DNA from: Bacteroidota bacterium | Lineage (GTDB): Bacteria; Bacteroidota; Rhodothermia; Rhodothermales; Bin80 | NCBI GenBank assembly: GCA_026709065.1 | Contig: JAPOTS010000043.1 | Span: 1 to 64,000 of the forward strand | DNA: 64,000 bases | Direction: 5' to 3' | Part shown: piece by piece, positions 30,452-41,582 of the stretch | Position numbering within the stretch: the first letter of the stretch is position 1 | How the letters are laid out: the number at the start of each line of letters is the position of its first letter | Program-made: the position numbers and the translations under genes | The notes under the pieces: generated by a model | What the model saw: only the letters and a program-made list of their open reading frames with translations | Databases searched by the model: none | What the model was told of the DNA's origin: nothing

Positions 30452-30780
30452 CAAAAATCATTTACTTAATGTGGGTCATATCATCGGTGGATTGATAGAC
30501 CCTTGGGTGAGGGTAGGTGTGTTTAGTAGGAAGATAAAAACCAGCTCTTCGGTTGTTTGTTTTTGAACTTTGGATGTAGTAGGTTCTGTTGAACTATTGC
30601 TGATTGTTCCAAAATGGCCGAAGAGCTGGTTTATTAGATTTATCTTGAAGTTATTCAGGATAATTGACGTATCTGGATGCGAATTATTAAGACCAGTGTC
30701 ATTCAACATGCCAATCTCTTTTTGAGAGTCCTGCGTTGGTAGGCTCCTCTATCGTCTTATGGGGCCATGAAGGCCAGAGA

Positions 30781-32554
30781 GCTAACCCTGCCCTGTAGTC
30801 ATGAATACGCTTTACTATTGGATTTAGACCAGTTTTCACAGCTAAAGAATCTATCCGATTTTCATTTCTCCAATTCATGTCTACTGTGAGCAACTCATGA
30901 AGATCAAGTGATTTGATGTCTCAACACCTCCCAAAATCGATCTTATTTGTAACGTATTTTTAGGATGCTATGGATGGTAATGATGTACGCTCTACCAAGT
31001 CATAGATGCCCTTTAATTCCTCATATGTGATTGCACGCATCTGTAATTTTGCATATCCTCTCCACATGATCTCGTGCCCGGGTGGGGGATCATTCTTGCG
31101 ATCCATGTACCCGCCCATCATTGCCACCAATAGGATAGCACTCTTCAAATCGGTGTGAGCTGGAACCTTGTAGATCTGGGCATACACATCCATCATCTTA
31201 AATTCTGACTCGGTAAAAAACACCTCCGCAGACAAGTCTACCGTTTCTCTTCCCAGTAAGGTCATCAACATGATTCGCCATGCTGAGACCATGTACAAAG
31301 TAATCACCCGATGTAACGACTCCGCATCTTGTAGCCGTAAGTTTTCCACTTTACACCCCGTTTTAAGAACACGAAAGTGATCTTCAATCCGCCAGCGAAG
31401 TTTATAGGTATTCACCGTGTCTTCGGTCTGCTCCACAGAGGTGATCTCTTGGGTTGTGAGCAGATACCATTCTATGGGATCGTTGTCTGCAGGAGGAGAT
31501 TCTTTGCGCATGTGGATTCCCCAAACTGGCATCGGATCCTGCGTGGTATCTTTGGTTGGAGGGAGCAGATACCTTCCGTACCGAATTTCCATACGTGCAT
31601 GGCGTGGTTCACGGCCGTTACTGGTCACCCGACCCGATTTTTCTCGGCGACTCAATCGGGGTACTGAAAGCTCTATGATACCCGCGACCGACTCTTAACG
31701 CATGGCTAAAAATAACCTCTGTTGCTTTTCGTCATTGAGATGCCGGTTGTGTTTGGCGCGCACCAAGAGATGCGCCCGCTTTAAGGTGCGTTGCAATGCA
31801 AGAATTTCAAAGGCATCCGCTTCGCGGTCCATCACACAGATTACCTTCGTCTTGCGCGGCAGGGTGGTCGCCATCTCATCGGCATCCTGCAATCCATCCA
31901 TCCAACTACGGATTTTGGGAGACACCTGTCCATAGGCACAGCGCAGAACCCCCAACGGAAGACCCTTCTGATTTAACGCAATCGTTGCATGCAAGTGAAT
32001 ACCACGCGCTTTTGCTGAAGTCTGATTCTGCCCAATCACATCCAGACCCGGTGTCTTCGGTCGGGTTGAATAGGACATTTTCATCGCATCCATCACACAG
32101 ATTACCCTGTCTTGGGTGCGAGCACGCTCTGTCGTCCGACTACGATGGGGATCCAAGATTTTCTCCACCGTGACACCGAATTGATCCGCTTTCCCCCAGA
32201 AACGCCAGAAGGCCTGGGAATCACAGTATCCAGACACCGAGGTCCACGGACGGGAGACTCCGATTTCTTCTCAGGAAGGGTAAAATGTCCCTCACCTTCT
32301 AATGTCCGTAAAGCTTTCATGCAACTGGGAAGACGTAACTTCCCATTCGCGTTTACAAAGTTGAACTGTTTACAGACTGCCCAGCCAAGATCACTTCAAC
32401 TGTGACCCTTATGGGAGGCAACCGTCGCTGATACAGCAGATAAAGAACCCCGAAGGGCAGCAAGAATGGGAGATGTTGTTTCCATGAATCAAGAAAGATA
32501 CGAAACATAATCTCCATTGCTAAATTGAGTTCATAACTACAGGGCAGGGTTAGC
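30781..32554 (-). mobile_element. IS4-like insertion sequence with terminal inverted repeats; inactive
   Basis: Left end GCTAACCCTGCCCTGTAGTCATGAA (30781-30805) and right end, reverse complement, GCTAACCCTGCCCTGTAGTTATGAA (32530-32554): 24/25 identical. Encloses a transposase broken by frameshifts and an in-frame stop. Confidence 0.85.
30960..32512 (-). pseudogene. IS4-family (IS50/Tn5-like) transposase, split into several fragments
   Basis: Fragments 30960-31655 (YKLRWRIEDHFRVLKTGCKVENLRLQDAESL, Y-(2)-R-x-x-I-E motif), 31695-32237 (KVICVMDREADAFEIL DDE motif), 32102-32320 and 32353-32512. In-frame TAA at 31695-31697; frameshifts near 32240 and 32350. Confidence 0.85.
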
Positions 32555-32800
32555 TTGTTTTTGGACGGTTTAAAGACGAGTTTGGAGTTCAATACATACA
32601 GTAAGTTTGCAATTGTAAGAGATTATCAATTACGGTGTAAAACCCTATAAGTGCATACCGAAAACCTGCTATAACAGAACATCAACTCATACAGTCATTT
32701 CATATGAAACTGAAACTACGCAAGTGCCCAGTATGGATATATTTGATAACTTATTGGTATAACATTCTTCTGAAAAACTAATAAAGCGTGACTGGTAACC

Positions 32801-34840
32801 ATGAAATTAGAAACAAATCTTCAAGGTCGTTTAAGAAATACGAAACTACCCCAATCTAAAGGGTTGTTTCCCTTATTTGAAGCGATCATCAACTCAATCC
32901 ACAGTTTAGAAGCTGCAGGGATTGGTCCAGAGGATGGGCTAATTAAAGTGATCATTCAACGGGAAGGTGCTCCTCTCTTTGATCAGCCAAAAGATGCTAC
33001 TACGACAAGTAGTTCTGAGCCTATTGTCGGTTTCAAAGTGATTGACAATGGTATCGGATTTAATGAGGAAAATTTTAAATCTTTCATTACGCTTGATACT
33101 CCATATGAGATTGACAAGGGAGGTAGAGGTATTGGTCGACTACTCTGGCTTAAAGCATTTGAGAAGGTTGATGTGGTGAGCCATTTTTTAAATGATCAGC
33201 ATGGATGCCAGCAGCGGAGTTTTCAATTTAGCCCCAAAGGAATCCTAAAATATTCCATTAAAGATGCTGATGATCAAGAAAACAGGAATACTATCATTCA
33301 TCTCCGAGGTTTTTATAAAAACTTCCGTTCCAATGTCCCTAGGACAGCCTCCCCGATCGCAAGTGCTATTGTTGAGTATTGTCTGTGGTATTTCGTACGA
33401 CCGGGTGGTGCACCAAGAATCATGGTTATAGATCAAAACGAAGGCATTTCACTTAATGATCTGTATGAGAGCCTCATGCATACTTCCGCATCCATTGACC
33501 ACATTCATATCAAAGGTATCCAATTTGACCTTCTCCATGTTAAACTTAGATCAACTACTTCATCTAATCACTCCATCGGATATTGTGCTGACGATCGCCT
33601 CGTTCAAAAGGAGAAGTTGAACAAATTCATTTCAGGTCTCCATGGCAAGATCACTAATGGGGAGGAATTCGTTTACATGTGCTATGTGAGTTCTAGTGTA
33701 CTCAATGATAGAGTGGATCCTGTGCGAAATACATTTGACATTTCATCTGATTCTGGGGGACTATTTGACGAGACCGAAATTACTTGGAGTGAAATCAATC
33801 AAGGAGTTGCCTCAAAAATATCTGGGCATCTTCAAGAATATATTGATCAGATTAATCAACGCGTGCAGGATCGAGTCCATGAATTTGTATCAAAAAAGTC
33901 CCCTCGCTATCGTCCAATTCTTCGTCATATTAATCTGAATGACTTAAATATTGACCCCAAAAGCTCTGATCGAGACCTTGAACTGATACTCCATCGCCAA
34001 TATGCAGAGATAGAGAGCCAGCTTCTTGCAGAAGGTCATGATCTGATGAAACCACAGAACGGGGAGTCTCTTCAAGATTATCAAGATCGCATAAGCTCTT
34101 ATTTGCGTAAGGTTGAAGATGTGAAAAAATCTGATCTTGCCAACTATGTGACCCATCGTCGAGTGGTCATAGACTTATTGAAGAACGCGATTAATAGTAG
34201 GTCGGATGGATCATACGCTCATGAAGAGCTTATCCATAAGCTTATGATGCCAATGCAAATTGAATCATCGGAAGTTCTGCAAGATTATTGCAACCTATGG
34301 TTGATTGATGAAAGATTGGCGTTTCATGAGTATCTGGCATCCGATCAAACATTATCAACAATGCCGATCACTGGGTCAAAATCTACAAAGGAGCCTGATC
34401 TATTAGCATTGAATGTTTTCGATAATCCGATTCTAGTTTCTGATAACTCTACTCCTCCCTTGGCTTCAATTGTTATCGTTGAATTCAAGCGTCCTATGCG
34501 AAACGATGCAACTCAGGGAAGAGAAAAGGATCCAATTGAGCAGGTCCTCGACTATCTGGATGAGACTCGAAAAGGGGGTGTACGAACGATACAGGGGCGT
34601 CAAATTCCAGCTTCTAATACGATTCCTGGGTTTTGTTATGTGATCTGTGATTTAACTCCTACCATTACTAAGCGTTGTTATAGGCATGATTTGTCAATAA
34701 CGAGTGATGGGATGGGCTACTTTGGCTACAACAAGCACTATAAAGCATATATTGAAGTCATTTCTTTTGACAGACTGGTGAATATGGCAATGAAGCGTAA
34801 TCGTGCATTTTTTGATAAACTTGGACTTCCCTCTGAGTAG
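32801..34840 (+). CDS. GHKL (Hsp90/MORC-like) ATPase with C-terminal PD-(D/E)XK-like region
   Basis: FPLFEAIINSIHSLE (N box), VIDNGIGFNEENF (G1), DKGGRGIGRLLWLKAF (G2); C-terminal EPDLLALNVFDNPILVSDNSTPPLASIVIVEFKRPMR fits D...ExK. Confidence 0.75.
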   Translation: MKLETNLQGRLRNTKLPQSKGLFPLFEAIINSIHSLEAAGIGPEDGLIKVIIQREGAPLFDQPKDATTTSSSEPIVGFKVIDNGIGFNEENFKSFITLDTPYEIDKGGRGIGRLLWLKAFEKVDVVSHFLNDQHGCQQRSFQFSPKGILKYSIKDADDQENRNTIIHLRGFYKNFRSNVPRTASPIASAIVEYCLWYFVRPGGAPRIMVIDQNEGISLNDLYESLMHTSASIDHIHIKGIQFDLLHVKLRSTTSSNHSIGYCADDRLVQKEKLNKFISGLHGKITNGEEFVYMCYVSSSVLNDRVDPVRNTFDISSDSGGLFDETEITWSEINQGVASKISGHLQEYIDQINQRVQDRVHEFVSKKSPRYRPILRHINLNDLNIDPKSSDRDLELILHRQYAEIESQLLAEGHDLMKPQNGESLQDYQDRISSYLRKVEDVKKSDLANYVTHRRVVIDLLKNAINSRSDGSYAHEELIHKLMMPMQIESSEVLQDYCNLWLIDERLAFHEYLASDQTLSTMPITGSKSTKEPDLLALNVFDNPILVSDNSTPPLASIVIVEFKRPMRNDATQGREKDPIEQVLDYLDETRKGGVRTIQGRQIPASNTIPGFCYVICDLTPTITKRCYRHDLSITSDGMGYFGYNKHYKAYIEVISFDRLVNMAMKRNRAFFDKLGLPSE

Positions 34841-35271
34841 CCAGATTATTTTTACTTTGGTACCTTGACTATTGCATCAGATCAATCATTCAAGTTTGGA
34901 TGTTTACGCTTTTTGGATCAATACTTGTGGAATGGGATCACTTTTCATCTTCATGGGAGTTAAATCAATAGCAATTTTTCAAAAAAAAGAGTATACATGA
35001 AATTTTCAGAAAATTGTAATTTCAAGTAAATTCGCCCGAAAATCCACTGATATTCAACGGAGGTTTGAAAAGGTTCGTCCGTCAATAAAGTGTATACATA
35101 CACCGATCCTTGTTAGCAATCGCAGTATATCTTGTACGCTCGTAAATCAATATTAGGAAGCTGAATTTCAAAATTCAAACTGTGTTTTACATCACAATCT
35201 TTACCATAGAAAACAACAATGATTGTAACAATTTAGTAGAATATTAAGGACGAAATTAAAATGAACAATCA

Positions 35272-36036
35272 CTAAATTCGTCTCACTGTGATTCCAGAAT
35301 CATGGAGAAATTGCTTGACCTCCGATAGTGTTACCTGTTTGAAATGAAACATGGAGGCAGCAAGGACCGCGTGAGCGCGCCCAACCATCAAAGCATCCCG
35401 GAAATGCTCAACCGTTCCTGCTCCGCCTGATGCAATGACTGGCAACTGCACACGACGGTCAATTTCTTGGAGAAGTTCTATGTCATAGCCAATCTGTGTC
35501 CCATCTCGATCCATCGAGGTCACCAACAATTCACCAGCCCCTCTAGTTTCGACTTCTATGGCCCATTGAAGTCCATCAATCCCTGTCGGGCGGCGACCGC
35601 CATGGGTATAAACCTCCCAGCCGCCCTGCCTTCGTCGCTTTACATCAATGGCAACAACCACGCATTGCGCACCAAAGGCCCGGCCACACTCGGTAATGAG
35701 ATCGGGGGTTTTGATTGCAGCCGAGTTGATGGCCACTTTGTCTGCTCCAGCATGAAGCATGTCACGCATATCTTCCATTGTTCGGATGCCACCTCCAACG
35801 GTGAGCGGGATAAAGACTTGTTCAGCGGTACGTCGAACAATCTCATGGATAATACCTCGGCCTTCATGGGTGGCTGTAATATCTAGAAAGACAAGCTCAT
35901 CTGCCCCCTCGCGATTATAGACCTGTGCCTGCTCCACAGGATCACCTGCATCAACGAGGTCAACAAATTGAATGCCTTTGACCACTCGTCCCTGATCTAC
36001 ATCTAAGCAGGGAATGATTCGCTTGGCTAAGGGCAT
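35272..36036 (-). CDS. hisF: Imidazole glycerol phosphate synthase subunit HisF
   Basis: [37 protein letters not shown]; start taken at this internal Met rather than 36057. Confidence 0.96.
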   Translation of the reverse strand: MPLAKRIIPCLDVDQGRVVKGIQFVDLVDAGDPVEQAQVYNREGADELVFLDITATHEGRGIIHEIVRRTAEQVFIPLTVGGGIRTMEDMRDMLHAGADKVAINSAAIKTPDLITECGRAFGAQCVVVAIDVKRRRQGGWEVYTHGGRRPTGIDGLQWAIEVETRGAGELLVTSMDRDGTQIGYDIELLQEIDRRVQLPVIASGGAGTVEHFRDALMVGRAHAVLAASMFHFKQVTLSEVKQFLHDSGITVRRI

Positions 36037-36773
36037 GTGGACAAATTTTGATTCCACAGTTGGTAGCCGGAAAATTTCTTTTCATAGAGTGCTCGCCCAA
36101 TAATGACCGAATCTACGCCAAACGGTACTAATTCATTGAGTGTATCCAAATCTTCTGGCCCCGAGACCCCTCCACTGGCCATGAGGCGCGCCGTTGTGAG
36201 TTGAGTCCCCATTGTCTGGTAAGCATTTAGGTTGGGGCCTAGCATCGTTCCATCCCGCCCTATATCAGTATAGATGATTCGTCGGACTCCACAGCGCTCC
36301 ATGTCTTGGGCAAATTCCACAGCAGACAATCCCGTCCCATCAATCCATCCACTGACGCGAACCTCTCCTTGCTTGGCATCAATCCCAACCGCTACATGTT
36401 GATCCCCGTATTTCAAAACCATATCGCGAACAAGTTCACGATCTTTAACTGCTGCAGTGCCAATAATAACACGATGGATTCCCTGATCAAGAAGACGAAT
36501 CACATCTTCTTTTGAACGAATACCACCGCCGGTTTGGATGGGAATAGAAAGATGTTTTGCGATGTGTGTAATGGTATCTGAGTTATTCACACTCCCTCCT
36601 GAACGTGCTGCGTCAAGATCAACGATGTGAACCATTGGGGCTCCTTGATCTTCCCACATCTGAGCGACCTGCAATGGATTCGCATGGTAATGTGTGACTT
36701 GATCATAAGCCCCCTGCAGAAGCCTAACGCAATTGCCTTCAAGAAGGTCAATTGCAGGTACAGGAATGATCAT
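36027..36773 (-). CDS. hisA: HisA, 1-(5-phosphoribosyl)-5-[(5-phosphoribosylamino)methylideneamino] imidazole-4-carboxamide isomerase
   Basis: [53 protein letters not shown]. Confidence 0.96.
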   Translation of the reverse strand: MIIPVPAIDLLEGNCVRLLQGAYDQVTHYHANPLQVAQMWEDQGAPMVHIVDLDAARSGGSVNNSDTITHIAKHLSIPIQTGGGIRSKEDVIRLLDQGIHRVIIGTAAVKDRELVRDMVLKYGDQHVAVGIDAKQGEVRVSGWIDGTGLSAVEFAQDMERCGVRRIIYTDIGRDGTMLGPNLNAYQTMGTQLTTARLMASGGVSGPEDLDTLNELVPFGVDSVIIGRALYEKKFSGYQLWNQNLSTCP

Positions 36774-37381
36774 GCTAATGTCGCAAAATTTGATAGAATG
36801 CGTAGTCCAATGTTATGGCTTTTTTCGGGATGAAACTGTACCCCATAGACATGATCGCTAGCGAATGCCACAGGAAGCTCTTCCCCATATTCTGTGGAAG
36901 CAATTACATCATTCGGGTCATTCTCTGTCGCATAAAACGAGTGGGCAAAATAGCAATATGCATGATCTGGAATCCCGTCAAATAAAACATTTTGGCAAAG
37001 TGGTTTAACGATATTCCATCCCATATGCGGCACTTTCAATGCGCTATCAGGAGGTGATAACTCTCTGATATGCCCTTTCATTAGGCCTAAACCTGCATGG
37101 ATCCCTAACTCTGAACTAGTTTCAAAAAGCATCTGCATACCCACACACACACCTAAAAAAGGAATCTTTCGTGCAACAGCATCCAAAATAGGTTGCTCCA
37201 ATTGACGTTTTCTAACTTCCTCTATACAGGCCCCAAAGGCACCCACTCCTGGGAGGATCAGTCTTTGGGCTTGGAGGATGGTTTCGGGGTTATCAGTTCT
37301 TACAACATGATCAGAAACATGCTGCAGTGCTCGTTCAATTGAGCGGAGGTTACCGATTCCGTAATCAATGATCGCAATCAT
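36770..37381 (-). CDS. hisH: Imidazole glycerol phosphate synthase glutaminase subunit HisH
   Basis: IAIIDYGIGNLRSIERAL, LPGVGAFGACIEEV, LGVCVGMQMLFE, GVQFHPEKS. Confidence 0.96.
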   Translation of the reverse strand: MIAIIDYGIGNLRSIERALQHVSDHVVRTDNPETILQAQRLILPGVGAFGACIEEVRKRQLEQPILDAVARKIPFLGVCVGMQMLFETSSELGIHAGLGLMKGHIRELSPPDSALKVPHMGWNIVKPLCQNVLFDGIPDHAYCYFAHSFYATENDPNDVIASTEYGEELPVAFASDHVYGVQFHPEKSHNIGLRILSNFATLA

Positions 37382-38214
37382 TATTTGTCATCATCTTTAC
37401 CACTGAGCTCGCGTGAACGTTCGGTTGCAGTACCCACTGCATTGATAAACATAGTGCGTAGACCGTATTGTTCAAGTTCCGCAATTGCAGCAATGGTGGT
37501 TCCACCCGGAGTCGTGACTTGATCCCGTAGAATGGCTGGATGCTCACCCGAATGGTCGGCTAATTGCGCAGCTCCGAGTAGAGTCTTTTTTGAAAGGCTA
37601 AATGCAATAGGTCGGGGCAATCCTTGTTTAACTCCAGCATCAGTGAGTGCCTCAATGAGCATGAAGACATAGGCTGGCCCACTTCCACTTAAACCAGTCA
37701 CAGCATCCATAAGGTATTCCTGAACCTGCTCAACACTACCGACGGCTTCAAACATTTCTCGGACTATAGCGAGATGCTCCTCAGATGCAGATTCGCCTGC
37801 ACAAATTGCAGTCGCTGCTTGCCCAACAATCATTGGAGTATTTGGCATAGTACGGACGACCGGTTGATGATCTGAAAATTCCTTTGCAATTCTGGACGTT
37901 GTCAGCCCCGCCAAGACGGAGACGATCAAGGTTTTTGGATTTACATGATCACGAATATCATTGGTCACCGCCAACCAATTAGCAGGCTTAACTGCTATGA
38001 CAATGATTGACGCACCCTTAACGGCTTTTTTGTTATCTGTCCCAGCAGTAACTCCTGGAAGCATCTCGCGTAGTGCTTTCAATGCATGAGGATTTCGCCG
38101 TGTTACACATACTCTAGATGGGTTCACATGACCTCCACTGATCAGACCGCCGACAAGTGCCCGCCCGATATTACCCGCCCCTATGACGGTAATGGTTTGA
38201 TTAGAAAGGGACAT
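37381..38214 (-). CDS. proC: Pyrroline-5-carboxylate reductase
   Basis: ITVIGAGNIGRALVGGLISGG; VVRTMPNTPMIVGQAATAI; GSGPAYVFMLIEALTDAGVKQGLPR; TTPGGTTIAAI. Confidence 0.95.
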   Translation of the reverse strand: MSLSNQTITVIGAGNIGRALVGGLISGGHVNPSRVCVTRRNPHALKALREMLPGVTAGTDNKKAVKGASIIVIAVKPANWLAVTNDIRDHVNPKTLIVSVLAGLTTSRIAKEFSDHQPVVRTMPNTPMIVGQAATAICAGESASEEHLAIVREMFEAVGSVEQVQEYLMDAVTGLSGSGPAYVFMLIEALTDAGVKQGLPRPIAFSLSKKTLLGAAQLADHSGEHPAILRDQVTTPGGTTIAAIAELEQYGLRTMFINAVGTATERSRELSGKDDDK

Positions 38215-38822
38215 TAGATGATTCCTTTGGTGGATGGCATGGCTGGATTGGAATGGCTTCGCTGAATTGCAATCTTTAAAGCTTGAGCGACAGATTTGAA
38301 AATCGCTTCAATCTTATGATGTGTATTGATGCCATATATCACACTAATGTGTAATGTACACTGAGCATGTTCAGCAAAACTGTACCAGAAATGCTGTACG
38401 AGTTCGGTGGGAAGATCTCCGACTATTGGGCGTTCAAACTCTCCTTCAAAGAAGAGTGTAAATCGACCAGAAAGATCAACCACTGCTCGCGCGAGAGATT
38501 CGTCCATCGGAACATATGCATTCCCATAACGGGTGATATGTGATTTATCTCCTAACGCTTGTCTAAATGCTTGGCCGAGACAAATGCCAATGTCTTCAAC
38601 TGTATGGTGTTCGTCAACCTCCAGATCTCCATTACAAGTTACTTGAAGATCAAATTGACCATGCTTTGCAAACAGATCAAGCATGTGATCTAAAAAGCCA
38701 ATCCCAGTTTGATTGATGTATTGACCAGACCCGTCAAGTGTAATCTGCAAAGAGATGTCTGTTTCTTTAGTGATCCGGTTAACAGAACCACTTCGGGAAG
38801 CCTGATTAGGTTTGCTCATCAA
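38214..38822 (-). CDS. hisB: Imidazoleglycerol-phosphate dehydratase
   Basis: GIGFLDHMLDLFAKHGQFDLQVTCNGDLEVDEHHTVEDIGICLGQA; HHKIEAIFKSVAQALKIAI. Confidence 0.96.
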   Translation of the reverse strand: MMSKPNQASRSGSVNRITKETDISLQITLDGSGQYINQTGIGFLDHMLDLFAKHGQFDLQVTCNGDLEVDEHHTVEDIGICLGQAFRQALGDKSHITRYGNAYVPMDESLARAVVDLSGRFTLFFEGEFERPIVGDLPTELVQHFWYSFAEHAQCTLHISVIYGINTHHKIEAIFKSVAQALKIAIQRSHSNPAMPSTKGII

Positions 38823-39215
38823 TATTGCTAAGGTAAAAGCAGATTTTTAATACCTTCATCGGTTATAGGTTTCCTTGCTTCAACATAAAAATTAACACTA
38901 AGAAAAACGCTTGGAAGTATCAAATAGACCTTTAAATTCATTTAATGATTGATCCGATTCAGTCTATACCAGATTACCTGTGAAAAGCTCTTCTCTAGAT
39001 CTGAATGTTGAAAACAATCAAGTGTCGCTCTCAAATCAAAATGTAACATAGATAGAAACAAGAGTTTGGCTTACCAGCATTTCTATTAATTTAATCCTTA
39101 TGGATCATAAACAATACGATACTTATACGCATAAGTTTATAGTAAGGTGTGCAATGATATAGAAACGGATCCATAAGATTGTTTTTTTGTTGAATCCTTT
39201 TAGCTGAAGAGGTCA

Positions 39216-41306
39216 ATGTCAAAAAAAGAGTTTAGTCGTACACTGGTGACATCTGCGTTACCGTACACCAATGGTCCGATTCATATTGGACATTTAGCGG
39301 GGGCCTACCTTCCTGCCGATATGTATGTGCGCTATCTGCGATTGAATCAGCAGGATGTTGTCTACGTGTGTGGCTCTGACGAATTTGGTGTTGCCATAGT
39401 TATGCAGGCTATGGAGCAGAAGATCAGACCTCAAGATGTGATTGATCGTTATCATCCGATGATCAAACAAAGCTTTGAGGCATTTGGAATGAGCTTTGAT
39501 CACTATGGTCGGACATCCAACAAACTTCATACTCAAACTAGTCAGGCGTTTTTCCAGTGTTTGGCCGACAAAAATGAATTTGTACTCCGGCGGGAAGAAC
39601 AACTATTTGATCCTGTTGCCAAGGTTTTCCTTGCAGATCGGTTTGTAAGTGGCACATGTCCTAAATGTAGTTATGAGCATGCATTTGGGGATCAATGTGA
39701 GAAGTGTGGGGCAACCCTTAGTCCAACAGAAATTGTGAACCCTCGTAGCACGCTGACAGATGCAGTTCCAGAATTACGAGCTACAACACATTGGTACTTA
39801 CCTCTTGGTAAATGGCAAAGCCGCTTGGAAGAGTACGTTGCAAACCATCCCGAATGGAAGCCCAATGTGTTAGGTCAGATTGGATCTTGGCTTTCCGATG
39901 GACTGCGTGATAGAGCCATCACACGAGATGTCCAATGGGGCGTAACTGTCCCTGAGGAAGCGGCTAAGGCAGCCGGGGTAGATGTGAAAGGTAAGGTCAT
40001 ATATGTATGGTTTGATGCCCCTATTGGTTATATTTCTTCAACGCGTGAATGGGCGATCAAGAAGGGTGAACCAAATTTATGGAAGCTGTATTGGCAAAAC
40101 GATACAACACGACTAATTCATTTCATTGGTAAAGATAACATCGTTTTTCATACACTAATGTTTCCAGCAATGTTGATGGCGCATGAAGGGTATATCATTC
40201 CAGATCAAGTGCCTGCAAATGAGTTTCTCAATATTGAAGGGAGTAAACTCTCAACAAGCCGGGGATGGGCTGTATGGTTGCATGAATATTTAGAGGATTT
40301 TCCACCAGACTTACTCCGATATGTTTTGGCCACAATTCTCCCAGAATCAAAAGATTCTGATTTTAATTGGCATGAGTTTCAGACGAGGGTCAACAGTGAG
40401 TTAGCCGATATATTAGGTAATTTTGTCAATCGCTCGTTAACATTTGCAGAGCGTGAATTTGATAACACTGTGCCGAGCTTATCAGAGCTCTCAGAATCTG
40501 ATCAACATACACTACAAGAATTAAAGACACTTCCACAAAAGATCGGAGAGGCTTACACGCAATTTAGATTCCGAGAGGCCGTACGGTTGACGATGAATCT
40601 CGCACGGCTTGGCAATAAGTATTTTAATGATCAAGTGCCTTGGGTCACTCGGAAGAGCAATCGTTCTCAGTGTGCAAATACGATTCATATTTCTTTGCAG
40701 ATCTGTGCTGCTTTATCCATCGTCATGGATCCAGTACTTCCGTTTTCAGCACATAAACTACGTGAGATGCTTAGATTAGACGGGGTTATATCGAGTATGC
40801 CTGAGCCGGATTCTTCACATTCATTGGTCTGGAATGATGCAGGGGCTTGTCCTCTGACTGCCGGTCATAAATTAGGAGAAAAATCAATCCTCTTTCAAAA
40901 AATCACAGACGACCAAATTCAAAAACAGATGGGTAAATTAAAGGCTACAAATTCTAAGTTACCAAGTTCTAGTATTGAAATCAAGCCAGAGATTCAGTAT
41001 GATGATTTTGCCAAAATGGATTTACGTACAGGAATTATTCGTACGGCGGAGCCAGTTCCTAAGTCCAAGAAATTGTTAAAATTACAAGTGGATATAGGTG
41101 ATGAAACCCGGCAGATCCTTGCAGGGGTTGCAGAACATTTTCAGACTGAGGACATCATTGGTCAATCGGTGGTGATTGTTGCTAATCTTGCACCAAGGAA
41201 GATGATGGGGTTAGAAAGTCAGGGGATGGTATTGATGGCAGAAGATAAAGAAGGTAGGTTATCATTGGTGTCAGCCGACACGGCCCCAGGCTCCATTGTT
41301 TCCTGA
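39216..41306 (+). CDS. metG: Methionine--tRNA ligase with C-terminal tRNA-binding domain
   Basis: TSALPYTNGPIHIGHLAGAYLPADMYVRYLRL; CPKCSYEHAFGDQCEKCG; KLSTSRGWAVW (KMSKS-like); C-terminal DFAKMDLRTGIIRTAEPVPKSKKLLKLQVDIG. Confidence 0.97.
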   Translation: MSKKEFSRTLVTSALPYTNGPIHIGHLAGAYLPADMYVRYLRLNQQDVVYVCGSDEFGVAIVMQAMEQKIRPQDVIDRYHPMIKQSFEAFGMSFDHYGRTSNKLHTQTSQAFFQCLADKNEFVLRREEQLFDPVAKVFLADRFVSGTCPKCSYEHAFGDQCEKCGATLSPTEIVNPRSTLTDAVPELRATTHWYLPLGKWQSRLEEYVANHPEWKPNVLGQIGSWLSDGLRDRAITRDVQWGVTVPEEAAKAAGVDVKGKVIYVWFDAPIGYISSTREWAIKKGEPNLWKLYWQNDTTRLIHFIGKDNIVFHTLMFPAMLMAHEGYIIPDQVPANEFLNIEGSKLSTSRGWAVWLHEYLEDFPPDLLRYVLATILPESKDSDFNWHEFQTRVNSELADILGNFVNRSLTFAEREFDNTVPSLSELSESDQHTLQELKTLPQKIGEAYTQFRFREAVRLTMNLARLGNKYFNDQVPWVTRKSNRSQCANTIHISLQICAALSIVMDPVLPFSAHKLREMLRLDGVISSMPEPDSSHSLVWNDAGACPLTAGHKLGEKSILFQKITDDQIQKQMGKLKATNSKLPSSSIEIKPEIQYDDFAKMDLRTGIIRTAEPVPKSKKLLKLQVDIGDETRQILAGVAEHFQTEDIIGQSVVIVANLAPRKMMGLESQGMVLMAEDKEGRLSLVSADTAPGSIVS

Positions 41307-41582
41307 GAATTACCTCATTGATTATAGCCTTGATTAAATTCATCATGCCAGGTGATGCCTGTCAAGGGCTATAAACATTCAACAATCCATTATACAAAAA
41401 GTGATGCATTCATCTGTCACTATAATGCAGAATACCTTGATGTATCTCGATTTAAGCCCCCAAAGAAGCGGATATGACTATGTAAAGCTCAAGAATTAAT
41501 CAATTGTACTCTGGGATATAAATACTTTGAATACCCTTATGCATAGTAAAGAACCGAAGCATTGAAATATCATTTGACGATG

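Noticed and set aside
31417-32405. Several plus-strand ORFs across the IS4-like transposase
   Set aside because: Shadow ORFs of the minus-strand transposase reading.
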